A stretch of 23,612 nt of DNA from Bacteroidota bacterium (GTDB taxonomy: Bacteria > Bacteroidota > Bacteroidia > Cytophagales > Cyclobacteriaceae), in NCBI GenBank assembly GCA_023417065.1, contig JAEZGH010000136.1, positions 1-23,612 of the forward strand. Reading direction: 5' to 3'. The notes below the pieces were generated by a model. That model searched no databases, was not told the origin of the DNA, and saw only the letters and a program-made list of their open reading frames with translations. A program made the translations under genes and the position numbers. Of the stretch, positions 1 to 7,012 are shown piece by piece; positions within the stretch are counted from its first letter, which is position 1; the number at the start of each line of letters is the position of its first letter.

Positions 1-12
1 CAAAGGAATTTA

Positions 13-480
13 TTATGGATGATCAATTGCTTCCTTGGGGAATTTGTCTTCGATCAGCTTTAAGTTAATGCCATGTTCAAGATAAGCCTTTAGACCGTCC
101 AGTACCGTTGTAAAGCCTCCGGTCGAGTCATTGATTTCCGCCAGCAACTCATCACCAGATTTATCGAACCCATAATTGCTTATAGTAACATAAGTCGACC
201 CATCACTTAATTCTTTAAACCGGAAGTCAACAGTGGTAAACGGAGCTCCCCACTTAATCAAAATTCTTTCATTCTCCAGTATTTCTTCTACCACTACTTC
301 AGTGGTCGCGTTGTACATCTCCCATTCCCACGTTACTTTTTTTCCCGCACTCAGCGCGTCACTCCCTTTAGTAAACCAAAAATTCCTGGTTATGTCCGGG
401 TCAATAAAAGCATTGAAAACTTGAGCTACTGGTTTTCTAATTCGCATTTGAGTTTGTACCCTTGCATTTTTTGTTTCCAT
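13..480 (-). CDS. SRPBCC (AHSA1-like) domain protein
   Basis: A 155-residue protein of the START/Bet v1-like SRPBCC fold, in the group annotated as activator of Hsp90 ATPase homologues (AHSA1). The family pattern is visible: a start of the type 'xRIRKPVAQVFNAFIDPDITRNFWF' near residues 13-36, an acidic middle with WEWEM, 'ILENERILIKW' near 67-77, and a C-terminal helix 'GGFTTVLDGLKAYLEHG'. These proteins form a hydrophobic ligand cavity in the cytoplasm; the ligand is usually unknown and cannot be read here. The gene lies 11 bp after the ArsR-type gene on the same strand. That ArsR-SRPBCC pair is a very common two-gene operon in bacteria, in which the regulator represses both genes. No truncation or missing segment is seen. 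The fold is sure; the substrate is not. Confidence 0.9.
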   Translation of the reverse strand: METKNARVQTQMRIRKPVAQVFNAFIDPDITRNFWFTKGSDALSAGKKVTWEWEMYNATTEVVVEEILENERILIKWGAPFTTVDFRFKELSDGSTYVTISNYGFDKSGDELLAEINDSTGGFTTVLDGLKAYLEHGINLKLIEDKFPKEAIDHP

Positions 481-491
481 AATTGATCTTC

Positions 492-800
492 TTATCTGGA
501 TAAAAGATTTTCTAAATCATCAAGCGCGCTGCTCCAGAATGCCCTACACTGCTCAACCCATGCTGAAACTTCTTCGAGTTTCTTCAGGTTGGTTTGGCAG
601 TGTCGTTCCCTACCTACTTTGGTCATTTTTACCAATTCACATTCCATTAGAATCCGCAGGTGTTTTGAGATAGCGGGTTGGCTAACATTAAAGTTTTCAG
701 CTACAGAATTAACGGACATGGGCTTCTCTGCGAGCATCTGTACCATCGCTCTTCTTGTTGGGTCTGCTATTGCCTGGAACACGTCTCTTTTTGCCTTCAT
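492..800 (-). CDS. ArsR/SmtB-type winged-helix repressor
   Basis: A 102-residue winged helix-turn-helix regulator. The DNA-binding core is clear: 'ADPTRRAMVQML' at about 12-23, recognition region 'SVNSVAENFNVSQPAISKHLRIL' at about 29-51, and a wing with 'VGRERHCQTN'. The metal-binding ELCVC motif of ArsR/CadC is absent, so this belongs to the non-metal subgroup that partners SRPBCC genes. It is the first gene of the operon with the SRPBCC gene 11 bp downstream. The start is the ATG at 798-800; four bases upstream begins a 16-bp palindrome, and a second copy lies inside the promoter spacer, so autorepression is likely. Inference: the inducer is a small hydrophobic or aromatic ligand bound by one of the two proteins; this cannot be verified from sequence. 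Confidence 0.92.
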   Translation of the reverse strand: MKAKRDVFQAIADPTRRAMVQMLAEKPMSVNSVAENFNVSQPAISKHLRILMECELVKMTKVGRERHCQTNLKKLEEVSAWVEQCRAFWSSALDDLENLLSR

Positions 801-803
801 TAT

Positions 804-847
804 ATAACCGAATGGTTATATAAACATATATATAACCATTCGGTTAT
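804..847. promoter_or_regulatory. Double palindromic operator of the ArsR gene
   Basis: Two 16-bp elements, ATAACCGAATGGTTAT at 804-819 and ATAACCATTCGGTTAT at 832-847. Each is an imperfect palindrome (ATAACC-N4-GGTTAT), and the two are exact reverse complements of each other, centres 28 bp apart. The pairing extends to 19-bp arms (804-822 with 829-847). The downstream element lies between the predicted transcription start and the start codon of the ArsR gene; the other fills the promoter spacer. This is the arrangement expected of a dimeric winged-helix repressor that binds twice. Confidence 0.8.
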
Positions 848-852
848 GCAAT
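821..852 (-). promoter_or_regulatory. Bacteroidota-type promoter of the ArsR-SRPBCC operon
   Basis: On the minus strand ATTG (852-849) is followed after 20 bp by TATGTTTA (828-821), close to the Bacteroidota consensus TTTG-N19-TAnnTTTG. Transcription would start near 815, giving a leader of only about 15 bases. The upstream operator palindrome (832-847) lies wholly in the spacer. Confidence 0.6.
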
Positions 853-1046
853 AACTTTTAGAACTATTCTAATTGAAAGGCAAATGCACACGAGTCAAAA
901 TGGCTGCCTACTCCTTATTGCATGATTCATTCAGACGACAAGAGACTACTAAGTGGGTAATAGATCTTCAGGTCGGCATTAGAATGAACATCATTTTCTG
1001 CCTGATTCGACTGGACGCTTGGTTGATTAATTACTATATTTAGGCT

Positions 1047-1553
1047 GTGCCAGCACGCCTTAGAGCTAGACGTTGTCGGGAATGCTCAGACCCAATTAAA
1101 CATCAACAAGCAATTGAAAAGTGCTTTAGCCAAAACAATTATGAAAACTTCGTCCAAGGTCTGTCATTTGCGTTAACTGGCTGTGGGGTGATGTTCGGAG
1201 GAAGCAGATTTAATTATTCAATCATCGCCAAAGACCATCCCAATGCCAACATATATGTTGATGGAAATAACGTAGGTACAGGCTTTGCTACCGGGTTTTA
1301 TCCAAGAAACCGACCATTGACTGTTGAACTCAGGCAAGATGGCTGCGAGAACAAGTCTGAGACGTTCCATAACACATTCAAGACGGTGAATTTTGCTTTA
1401 AGCGTAATTATGTGGGGAGTTCCTGGTATGGCTATTGACTTAGGAACGGGTGCAGCGTACAAGCCTGACCATGTGAACAATCCGTCGATACAAAGAATGA
1501 ATGACAAGTATTTTGTGTTTACGGTTGCGTACCCTGGTTGCCCGACCGAATAG
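1047..1553 (+). CDS. PEGA-like lipoprotein, signal peptide apparently out of frame
   Basis: The open frame ends in a secreted-type protein: a lipobox-like L-T-G-C near residue 46, then 'HPNANIYVDGNNVGTG', which resembles the PEGA beta-strand pattern, and 'LGTGAAYKPDH' in the C-terminal half. The reading frame opens only at a GTG (1047), and the 40 residues before the lipobox are polar and do not form a signal peptide. A natural start exists one frame away: ATG at 1141 begins M-K-T-S-S-K-V and then hits a stop at 1174. Shifting frame after it would join M-K-T-S-S-K directly to L-S-F-A-L-T-G-C. So the true gene is probably 1141-1553 with an indel near 1160, either a sequencing error or a recent lesion. 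Function unknown; probably anchored in the outer membrane or periplasm if intact. Confidence 0.6.
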   Translation: MPARLRARRCRECSDPIKHQQAIEKCFSQNNYENFVQGLSFALTGCGVMFGGSRFNYSIIAKDHPNANIYVDGNNVGTGFATGFYPRNRPLTVELRQDGCENKSETFHNTFKTVNFALSVIMWGVPGMAIDLGTGAAYKPDHVNNPSIQRMNDKYFVFTVAYPGCPTE

Positions 1554-1688
1554 CTGAATTAAGAAATATCTATATCGAGAATCATTACGCTTCCCGAATC
1601 ATTGACGCACTTCGAATTCTGGCATACAACGGTTGCATTAATCAATTTGGACTCATAGAAGCCACTTCCTACAACAAGAGAACGTTGG

Positions 1689-1733
1689 TACCCTCACCAC
1701 CATCCACCAACCTCACCACCCTCACACCTCCAT
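1689..1733. repeat. Pyrimidine-rich CTCACCACC tract
   Basis: The plus strand runs almost purely in C, A and T, with CTCACCACC at 1694-1702 and again at 1712-1720. The minus strand, which is the coding strand of the genes to the right, therefore carries many short GG runs just after and across the stop codon of the AtuA-like gene. It could fold into a weak G-quadruplex or be simple low-complexity drift. Confidence 0.4.
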
Positions 1734-2021
1734 CTCCAGCAACGCATAACTTAGTGTCTTGCCATGAGTATCCATCGCAAGTGATGTGGTTACGCCTCCC
1801 ATTAATGCGTCGTGGCACACAAACAGAAGGGAGGAAATATTGGGAAGCTCATAGCGAACAATTTCACCGGAAACAATTCCGCGAAGGTGGTCGATAACCT
1901 TCTCAACGGTCACTTTTTCGCAGAGCATAGGGTAGTCAGATTCCTGGTAAGGAATGAGCGAAAGTGTGAGCGTATTTCCCTTGTCTCCTGCGCGGCTGTG
2001 GGCTATTTCGTAGAGTTTCAT
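1722..2021 (-). CDS. AtuA-like ferredoxin-fold domain protein
   Basis: A 99-residue protein starting 'KLYEIAHSRAGDKGNTLTLSLIPY', the signature of the small domain that normally forms the C-terminus of AtuA-family proteins or is encoded just after them. The motif H-S-R-A-G-D-K-G-N is strongly conserved in that group. It follows the DUF1446/AtuA gene by 47 bp on the same strand and is last in a run with the CitMHS transporter. In the Pseudomonas acyclic-terpene (Atu) pathway AtuA is required for citronellol catabolism but its biochemical step is not settled. Here, without the other Atu genes, I infer only that this subunit works with the larger protein encoded upstream. Length and start are normal for the split form. 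Confidence 0.85.
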   Translation of the reverse strand: MKLYEIAHSRAGDKGNTLTLSLIPYQESDYPMLCEKVTVEKVIDHLRGIVSGEIVRYELPNISSLLFVCHDALMGGVTTSLAMDTHGKTLSYALLEMEV

Positions 2022-2068
2022 TTGCTGTTGTGTTTTGTGTTCGCCTGGAGTACAAACGTCTGAATATC

Positions 2069-3418
2069 TCAGCTTTCGAAGAATGTGACGTGAGGTTTGA
2101 CCGTGGTTCTGTCAATGAGCGTGGATACAATGCCCACGACCTCATTGACCAGTTTTCGCACCCCGCCCCCACCAGCGGGGCCGTTGGTGTACAGCGCTTC
2201 CACCTCCTCACCTATCAACGCGGCGTCATCAGGCGTTTGGGCTTTGCCAGCTACGCGTAACCTTACCTCGTAAGGGGCAGGCGCCTTGCTTGTAAAACTG
2301 GTGCGATGCACTGAACTCACGCCAACATAATCTACGCGGATGTCGGATATGGGATGCTCGGAATTGACACGACCATTCGAAAATCGCTTCGTAATGATTT
2401 CACCCGCGAGTTTGGCACGTTCAAGGGCAGCAGACCCGGCGTAGGAAATCTCACCTTCGCCAAGCCAGAATGCTTTATAGCCCACGCTTATCTTATACGT
2501 TGACGGCTTCGTCTTTCCTTGTCCCCCAGTGACGCGCACCTGGTCATTTCCGACCTGAGACAATTTTACCGTGGTGAAGTCCGCGATCACATCGGGCGTG
2601 ACATATTCAAACGGGTTGACGACTTCATAAAGCAATTGTTCCTTTACCGTCTGAAGATTGACCACGCCACCGGTGCCCTCAACTTTGCTGATAATGGCCG
2701 ATCCGTCGCGCATAACTTCCGCAAAGGGATGTCCCAGGTCGTCCAGGCCTTCCACAGGCTTCGTGACAGGATCAGCAAAATAACCTCCTGTGACCTGGCC
2801 GGCACATTCGAGCAGGTGACCAATGACTGTGCCCTTTCCGAGCAGATTGTAGTCGTTAGTTGCCCAGCCGAACTCGTAGATCATTGGCGCCAGAAACAAA
2901 GACGGATCGGCGACCCTTCCGGTAATAATAATATCCGGATTGGCACGCAAGGCCTCCAGAATCCCGTCCACACCGAGGTATGCGTTCGCCGAAATCAGTT
3001 CACCGGAATTGCTTATGGGCTCTTCAGTTTCAAGAGCAGTTGCAGAAGTATCGAGCTGGTCAAAGACATCATCACCCGTCACCGCCGCGACTTTGATCTT
3101 CAGTCCCATTTTTCCTGCAACCTCAACAATCTTCCGGGCACCTTCCATGGGGTTAGCTGCACCCATGTTAGTGATAAGCGTGATGTTGTTTTTCACGAGA
3201 ACCGGTAAGAGTGATTCAATCCTTCGCCCGAGCAACGGATCATAGCCTTTAGTCGGGTCTTTGAGCTTTCGCTTCTGGGCGAGTGCAATGGTTCGTTCGG
3301 CAAGGCATTCCAATACGAGGTAGTCGAGATTTCCCTGATGGGCAAGTACAATGGCAGGATCTAAACGGTCACCCGAGAAACCTGCGCCACAGCCGATGCG
3401 AATTTTCTCTTTCATCAT
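2069..3418 (-). CDS. AtuA family protein (DUF1446)
   Basis: A 449-residue cytoplasmic protein of the AtuA/DUF1446 family. Landmarks in order: 'IRIGCGAGFSGDRLDPA' at about 6-22, 'DYLVLECLAERTIALAQ' at about 32-48, 'ITNMGAANP' near 81-90, 'IITGRVADPSLFLAP' around 164-178, and 'GTVIGHLLECAGQVTGGYF' around 196-214. This is the large part of AtuA; the C-terminal ferredoxin-fold part is encoded by the next gene. The start is set by zero spacing to the upstream gene: the TGA of the CitMHS gene is followed at once by ATGATG, so either Met can serve. The reaction is not established for the family. Coupling to a carboxylate transporter suggests catabolism of an imported organic acid (inference). Confidence 0.9.
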   Translation of the reverse strand: MMKEKIRIGCGAGFSGDRLDPAIVLAHQGNLDYLVLECLAERTIALAQKRKLKDPTKGYDPLLGRRIESLLPVLVKNNITLITNMGAANPMEGARKIVEVAGKMGLKIKVAAVTGDDVFDQLDTSATALETEEPISNSGELISANAYLGVDGILEALRANPDIIITGRVADPSLFLAPMIYEFGWATNDYNLLGKGTVIGHLLECAGQVTGGYFADPVTKPVEGLDDLGHPFAEVMRDGSAIISKVEGTGGVVNLQTVKEQLLYEVVNPFEYVTPDVIADFTTVKLSQVGNDQVRVTGGQGKTKPSTYKISVGYKAFWLGEGEISYAGSAALERAKLAGEIITKRFSNGRVNSEHPISDIRVDYVGVSSVHRTSFTSKAPAPYEVRLRVAGKAQTPDDAALIGEEVEALYTNGPAGGGGVRKLVNEVVGIVSTLIDRTTVKPHVTFFES

Positions 3419-4714
3419 TCAAACATGTATTGAACCCGAAATGATCGCCAGAATTGTCATCACGATCGTTGTACCAAATGCCCATTTGAAAACAAACTTC
3501 TGATGGTCGCCGAGATCCACTTCGCATAAGCCAATGAGCAGGAACGTGGATGCGGTCAATGGACTTAGCGGAAAGCCAACCGTCATTTGTCCTAGTAACG
3601 CTGCGCGAGCAATCTCCAGCGCATCTATGCCATAATGTTGCGCAGCCTGACTCAATACCGGCACCACGCCAAAGTAATATGCATCAGGTGTAAAGAGCAA
3701 GCTTGCTGGCATACTCGTGATTGCGGTGATCAACGGCAGCAGGTTCGCGTGATGATCAGGAATCAGCGACACCAATGACGACGCCATGGCTTCTATCATT
3801 TTTGAACCGGTGAGTATGCCAGAAAAAATACCCGCTGCGAAAATCATACTCGACACCAGAAAGATATTTGCTCCATGACTCTTTAAGATCTTTTGTTGAT
3901 CCTTCAACACCGGATAATTCACCAGCAATGCAATTACACTTGCGACGATAAATAACACTGGTGCAGGCATCCATCCGTTCATGAGGATCAGAATCAATGA
4001 TACTGTCATGATGGCGTTCAACCATATCAGTTTAGGTCGACGCAACGACCTTTGCTCCTCCGAAAGTGATGCATGGTGCTGATAGTCGAAGTCGACGATG
4101 CCTAACCGTTTCCGTTCTTTTCTTCCGAGGATGTAAGCAACAATCAATACCCAGGCGATGCCCGCGAGAATAGCAGGGACATTCGGATTGAAGATTTCAC
4201 TGGCGGTGGCGTTAACCGTGGATATAGCGCGGGCCGATGTTCCTGACCAGGGCACCAGGTGCAGCGGACCAACACCCAGTGCTACAATGCCGGCAAGCAC
4301 CAGCCGATTTATTTTAAGCTCTTTGTAGATCGGAAGAAATGCGGACACCACGATCATGAAAGTGGCAGTGCCGTCGCCGTCGAGGTGTACAATCATCGTG
4401 AGTATAGCAGTGCCCATCACGACTTTGAGCGGATCGCCTTTCACCATGCGGATAATGAGCGCTACAATGGGATCAAACAGCCCGGCATCGAGCATGACGG
4501 CAAAATACAGTACGGCAAATACGAGCATGATACCCGTTGGCGCGACCTGTTTAATCCCGCCCAGCATCATGTCACCAAGCTCTTGTGGATTATATCCGGC
4601 GAGTAGTCCGAATACCAGTGGCACTAAAACCAATGCCGTGATTACCGAAAGCCGTTTCGTGAGAATAAGAATCAGAAAGACAGCAATTGTAGCAAAGCCA
4701 AGAAGTGCCAGCAC
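3419..4714 (-). CDS. CitMHS-family citrate/carboxylate:cation symporter
   Basis: A 431-residue inner-membrane protein with about 11-12 hydrophobic segments. The start 'LALLGFATIAVFLILILTKRLS' and the conserved loop 'IVHLDGDGTATFMI' near 107-120, with 'VPWSGTSAR' near 154-162, are typical of CitMHS transporters, which in Bacillus import metal-complexed citrate with protons. The substrate here could be citrate or another carboxylate. The start is a GTG at 4712-4714; the ATG at 4717-4719 is in another frame, and an in-frame stop lies eight codons upstream, so GTG is the only start giving the conserved N-terminus. It is followed with no gap by the AtuA gene, so the two are almost certainly co-translated. 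A 110-bp gap separates it from the upstream esterase. Confidence 0.9.
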   Translation of the reverse strand: MLALLGFATIAVFLILILTKRLSVITALVLVPLVFGLLAGYNPQELGDMMLGGIKQVAPTGIMLVFAVLYFAVMLDAGLFDPIVALIIRMVKGDPLKVVMGTAILTMIVHLDGDGTATFMIVVSAFLPIYKELKINRLVLAGIVALGVGPLHLVPWSGTSARAISTVNATASEIFNPNVPAILAGIAWVLIVAYILGRKERKRLGIVDFDYQHHASLSEEQRSLRRPKLIWLNAIMTVSLILILMNGWMPAPVLFIVASVIALLVNYPVLKDQQKILKSHGANIFLVSSMIFAAGIFSGILTGSKMIEAMASSLVSLIPDHHANLLPLITAITSMPASLLFTPDAYYFGVVPVLSQAAQHYGIDALEIARAALLGQMTVGFPLSPLTASTFLLIGLCEVDLGDHQKFVFKWAFGTTIVMTILAIISGSIHV

Positions 4715-4824
4715 AGCATTAAGGGTTAAACGTAAGTCTTAAATCCCAGAGTCCCCAGGCATTGATTGAATATACAGCATTGAAGTGGAAAACCAGCGCA
4801 GTCAATTGAACCTATTTGAGATCA

Positions 4825-5712
4825 TCAATTGGCGCTTACCTGATTGGCTTTCATCGCCTCATGAAAGAAAAGCACGTGATATGGCAGTGAGGTTTGCCAA
4901 TAGTCCCACGTGTGGCCACCGGGGCGTTCAGTGTAATCGTGTGGCGTTTGATTAAATACGAGTCTGCGGTGTAATTCGCGGTTGGGCTCGATCAGGAAGT
5001 CGTCCACACCGCAGTCGAAGATAAGTTTCGTGCCGTTCTTTTTGATGACATCGGCCATTGCTATCACCGAGTAGGCATCGTAATCCACTGAATCGACTGG
5101 GCCCATGATTGCAGCAAATGCTTTTTTGATATTGCCTGCCATTTCGGGAGGAAGTTTCCAACCCAGCATATCCGGATTCAGTGCTCCACTCATGCTGCCC
5201 GCGGCGCCGAACAGATCGGGATGTCGCGCTGACAGGTAAAGGGCCCCATATCCACCCATCGACAAGCCAGTAATCGCTCTTGCCTTGTTGCTGCGATTTG
5301 TGCGATAAGTATTGTCAATTTTTGGAACTACATCTTTAATGATATAAGATTCGAACTGGCTTGTTTTGTCCACCGGACTGTCAATGTAGTAGCTGAATAC
5401 CTCGCCCTCAGGCAAAACGATGATAAGATTATATTGGTCAGCGAGCCGACTCAGCAAGTGTTTGTCGGGAGTTTTTTCGAGCCAGTCGCGGTAGTGCCCA
5501 AAGCCCCCATGCAGTAGGTAAAGAACAGGATAGCGTGTGTTGGTTTTTGCATAGGATTCAGGTAGCACCACCGCAGCTTTATACGTTTTTTTCATGAGCG
5601 TGCTGGTGATGTCCAGCGAGTCTATTTTGGCTGCCTGCGCGATCGGTGAGATTGCCAGCAGTAGCAAGAAGGAGCAAACACCAATTATTCTGTGAAGGTT
5701 TAATGATGGCAT
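4825..5712 (-). CDS. Secreted CE1-type esterase (esterase D fold)
   Basis: A 295-residue alpha/beta hydrolase of the putative-esterase family (PF00756; feruloyl/acetyl esterases and S-formylglutathione hydrolase relatives). A signal peptide occupies residues 1-27 (hydrophobic 'SFLLLLAISPIAQA'). Catalytic landmarks: oxyanion segment 'LYLLHGGFGHYRDW' at 64-77, nucleophile Ser151 in G-L-S-M-G-G, acid in 'DCGVDD' at 233-238, and His267 in G-G-H-T-W. I chose the ATG at 5710-5712 because it begins the signal peptide; the longer frame to 5862 adds 50 residues with no family match. Likely exported to the periplasm, where it could remove acyl groups from carbohydrate. It may share transcripts with the CitMHS-AtuA genes, or stand alone. 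Confidence 0.85.
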   Translation of the reverse strand: MPSLNLHRIIGVCSFLLLLAISPIAQAAKIDSLDITSTLMKKTYKAAVVLPESYAKTNTRYPVLYLLHGGFGHYRDWLEKTPDKHLLSRLADQYNLIIVLPEGEVFSYYIDSPVDKTSQFESYIIKDVVPKIDNTYRTNRSNKARAITGLSMGGYGALYLSARHPDLFGAAGSMSGALNPDMLGWKLPPEMAGNIKKAFAAIMGPVDSVDYDAYSVIAMADVIKKNGTKLIFDCGVDDFLIEPNRELHRRLVFNQTPHDYTERPGGHTWDYWQTSLPYHVLFFHEAMKANQVSAN

Positions 5713-5737
5713 ACGTTGGGTTTTCAGGGTGGTCGTT

Positions 5738-5754
5738 TGTGTACGTGTTACACA
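5738..5754. promoter_or_regulatory. Inverted repeat upstream of the esterase gene
   Basis: TGTGTA-N5-TACACA, a perfect 6-bp inverted repeat 25 bp before the esterase start. The layout recalls sites of Crp/Fnr-type dimers, but no regulator can be assigned and no clear -7 box was found beside it. Confidence 0.3.
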
Positions 5755-5837
5755 ATAATAATCAATCGGGGAGAGTGTTGCAATTGCCCACGGGGTGTGA
5801 TATTTGAGAGTGGGTGGGTGCCGGATAGGTTGTCTCA

Positions 5838-6194
5838 ATGATCGCATTCGCGTGACCAACAACGGTGGCCGTTAACATACGACCCCTACAGGGCGGGGTT
5901 AGTGGAGCGGATATGCGTGCTACAAGCATATTGTCCAGCTGGGGCAAAAATGATATCCGCCCTAATAGTCAGTTTATATATGTCGCGTTTCCGGTTCGTC
6001 GGAACGACACGTTGAGCATATGCGTTTCGTCCTGTAGGGACGGTATGTTTGTAGCAACGATGTCTTGTCCATGCAAACACGCGTCCCATCGGGACGCCAT
6101 GTTATCGACTGGTGCGAACGGAGGGGCTTCACGCAATGCATGTCGCGGAACGGAAATATATTGATGAACTTGGAGAGGGTGCGTTCAATATCGC
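5838..6194. repeat. Dispersed palindromic repeat, copy A (module 1 then module 2)
   Basis: Gene-free stretch sharing blocks with 19938-20117 and 23170-23443. Module 1 (5838-5947) runs from ATGATCGCATTCGCG through a GC-rich palindrome near 5882-5896 to CTACAAGCATATTGTCC. Module 2 (6028-6194) begins with the hairpin CGTCCTGTAGGGACG (6028-6042), then TATGTTTGTAG, then a second hairpin GCGTCCCATCGGGACGC (6081-6097), and ends with a GCGTTCA..TCG segment. The end of module 1 is the reverse complement of the start of module 2. No coding signal was found in it; frames that cross it are open only by chance. Confidence 0.75.
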
Positions 6195-6290
6195 AATCAG
6201 ATGCCAGAGTAAAGTGTTTACCTTTCTCCTTTGATGATTCCAGGTGGGCTATAGACCGCGCCGATCGGGTGGGTAACGGAATCACCGAAT

Positions 6291-6316
6291 ACAAAAATGG
6301 ATCGCTCTCGCGATCC
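6291..6316 (-). terminator. Intrinsic terminator of the DUF6934/small-protein unit
   Basis: On the minus strand GGATCGC-GAGA-GCGATCC forms a perfect 7-bp stem with a 4-base loop, followed at once by ATTTTTGT. It starts 28 bases after the stop codon of the 53-residue gene, the right place for the end of that transcript. Confidence 0.75.
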
Positions 6317-6344
6317 TCTTTGATGTTGTCAAATCAACGGTAAT

Positions 6345-6506
6345 CTATTTGATTAGCCCGGATCTCCTGAGGTCTTCACGGGCCCGCTCAATCTTGTCTT
6401 TGAAGGGAGAGACTTCCGCCTTTTTTAACTGACCGATAAACGTTTCAAGTTGGCGCAGGTCCTCAGGTTTCAATGCCTTCTTTTTATCCTTCACTATTGT
6501 GCTCAT
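6345..6506 (-). CDS. Small lysine-rich hypothetical protein (53 aa)
   Basis: A complete 53-codon gene: it begins M-S-T-I-V-K-D-K-K-K-A-L-K-P-E-D and ends R-R-S-G-L-I-K before TAG at 6345-6347. It is rich in Lys, Arg and Glu and should form one or two amphipathic helices; there is no signal peptide. The start lies 21 bp after the reconstructed end of the DUF6934 gene, and an intrinsic terminator follows, so the two genes form one transcription unit. I do not recognise the family. Small basic or acidic partners next to a larger unknown gene recall toxin-antitoxin or protein-inhibitor pairs, but nothing in the sequence proves that. Confidence 0.65.
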   Translation of the reverse strand: MSTIVKDKKKALKPEDLRQLETFIGQLKKAEVSPFKDKIERAREDLRRSGLIK

Positions 6507-6527
6507 AGCCTTTTCTGATGGTTAAAT

Positions 6528-7003
6528 TTACGCTTTCCTGCGTGAAATTAAAAGGTACTCAAAATCCGTTCCAGCGTGGAAAACCTCGATTTTTCCGTCA
6601 AGAAAGCCCTTTACCTCGTAAAGCGGCTCTATATCTGGCCAATGCCGAGAAATCAACCTTCTATAGACGCCAGCCGTTGTCGGTTGCTTCCAGAAACATA
6701 AACAGTGGCAGCTGGATGATAATCGAAAAAATCGGCAAGCGTCGACACCACTGTATAAAAAACTGTCTTAACGTCACCATTGTTGCTCTCAACCTTATCA
6801 TCCACCCTATACTCTCCCGTGGACTTGTCAATAACTAAATCACCAAAGCCCCAATTGAAATACTTCACTCCTCCTCTCTCGATCGGAGTAAATGCAATTA
6901 ATTTCGGAATCACTTGTTTCCCCTGGCTTAGAAAAATGTAAAAGAGTTCGCCAGTTTCTTTCAGATAGCCTTTGCTAAGAAATGGATATGTCGCTCCAAT
7001 CAT
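6528..7003 (-). pseudogene. DUF6934-family gene, frameshifted near the C-terminus
   Basis: The first open part (7003-6653) matches the DUF6934 layout: 'ATYPFLSKGY' start, 'FNWGFGDL', 'VDDKVESNNGDVKTVFYTVVSTL', and 'ATVYVSGSNRQRL'. It then runs into a stop at 6653 after only about 115 residues. In another frame the expected ending continues: Y-R-R-L-I-S-R-H-W-P-D-I-E, then a segment with 'EVKGFLDG' and 'GTDFEYLL', stopping with TAA at 6528-6530. Family members have the pattern G-S-x-x-x-R-x-R-L-Y at this joint, so the break is at about 6664-6672. One small indel would restore about 157 residues, the normal length. ATG at 7003 is preferred over the TTG at 7012. Either a sequencing error or a recent mutation. 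Function of DUF6934 is unknown; it is mostly found in Bacteroidota. Confidence 0.75.
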
Positions 7004-7012
7004 ACTGTACAA

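Noticed and set aside
1041..1660. Integron-like cassette around the lipoprotein gene (CTAGACGTTGTC upstream, ATACAACGG downstream)
   Set aside because: I could not find a proper GTTRRRY/RYYYAAC pair or a folded attC on either side, and there is no integrase in the window.
1538..1897. Plus-strand open frame of 119 residues
   Set aside because: It overlaps the AtuA-like gene on the other strand and consists partly of the low-complexity CTCACCACC tract.
2519..3208. Long plus-strand open frame of 229 residues
   Set aside because: It is antisense to the AtuA gene, whose family match is clear, and its product has no recognisable feature.
5865..6343. Several open frames across repeat copy A on both strands
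   Set aside because: They cover palindromic repeat DNA, have no family resemblance, and the same kind of spurious frame occurs over copy B (19616-20059).
6518..6838. Plus-strand open frame of 106 residues
   Set aside because: It lies opposite the C-terminal half of the frameshifted DUF6934 gene, which explains the sequence better.
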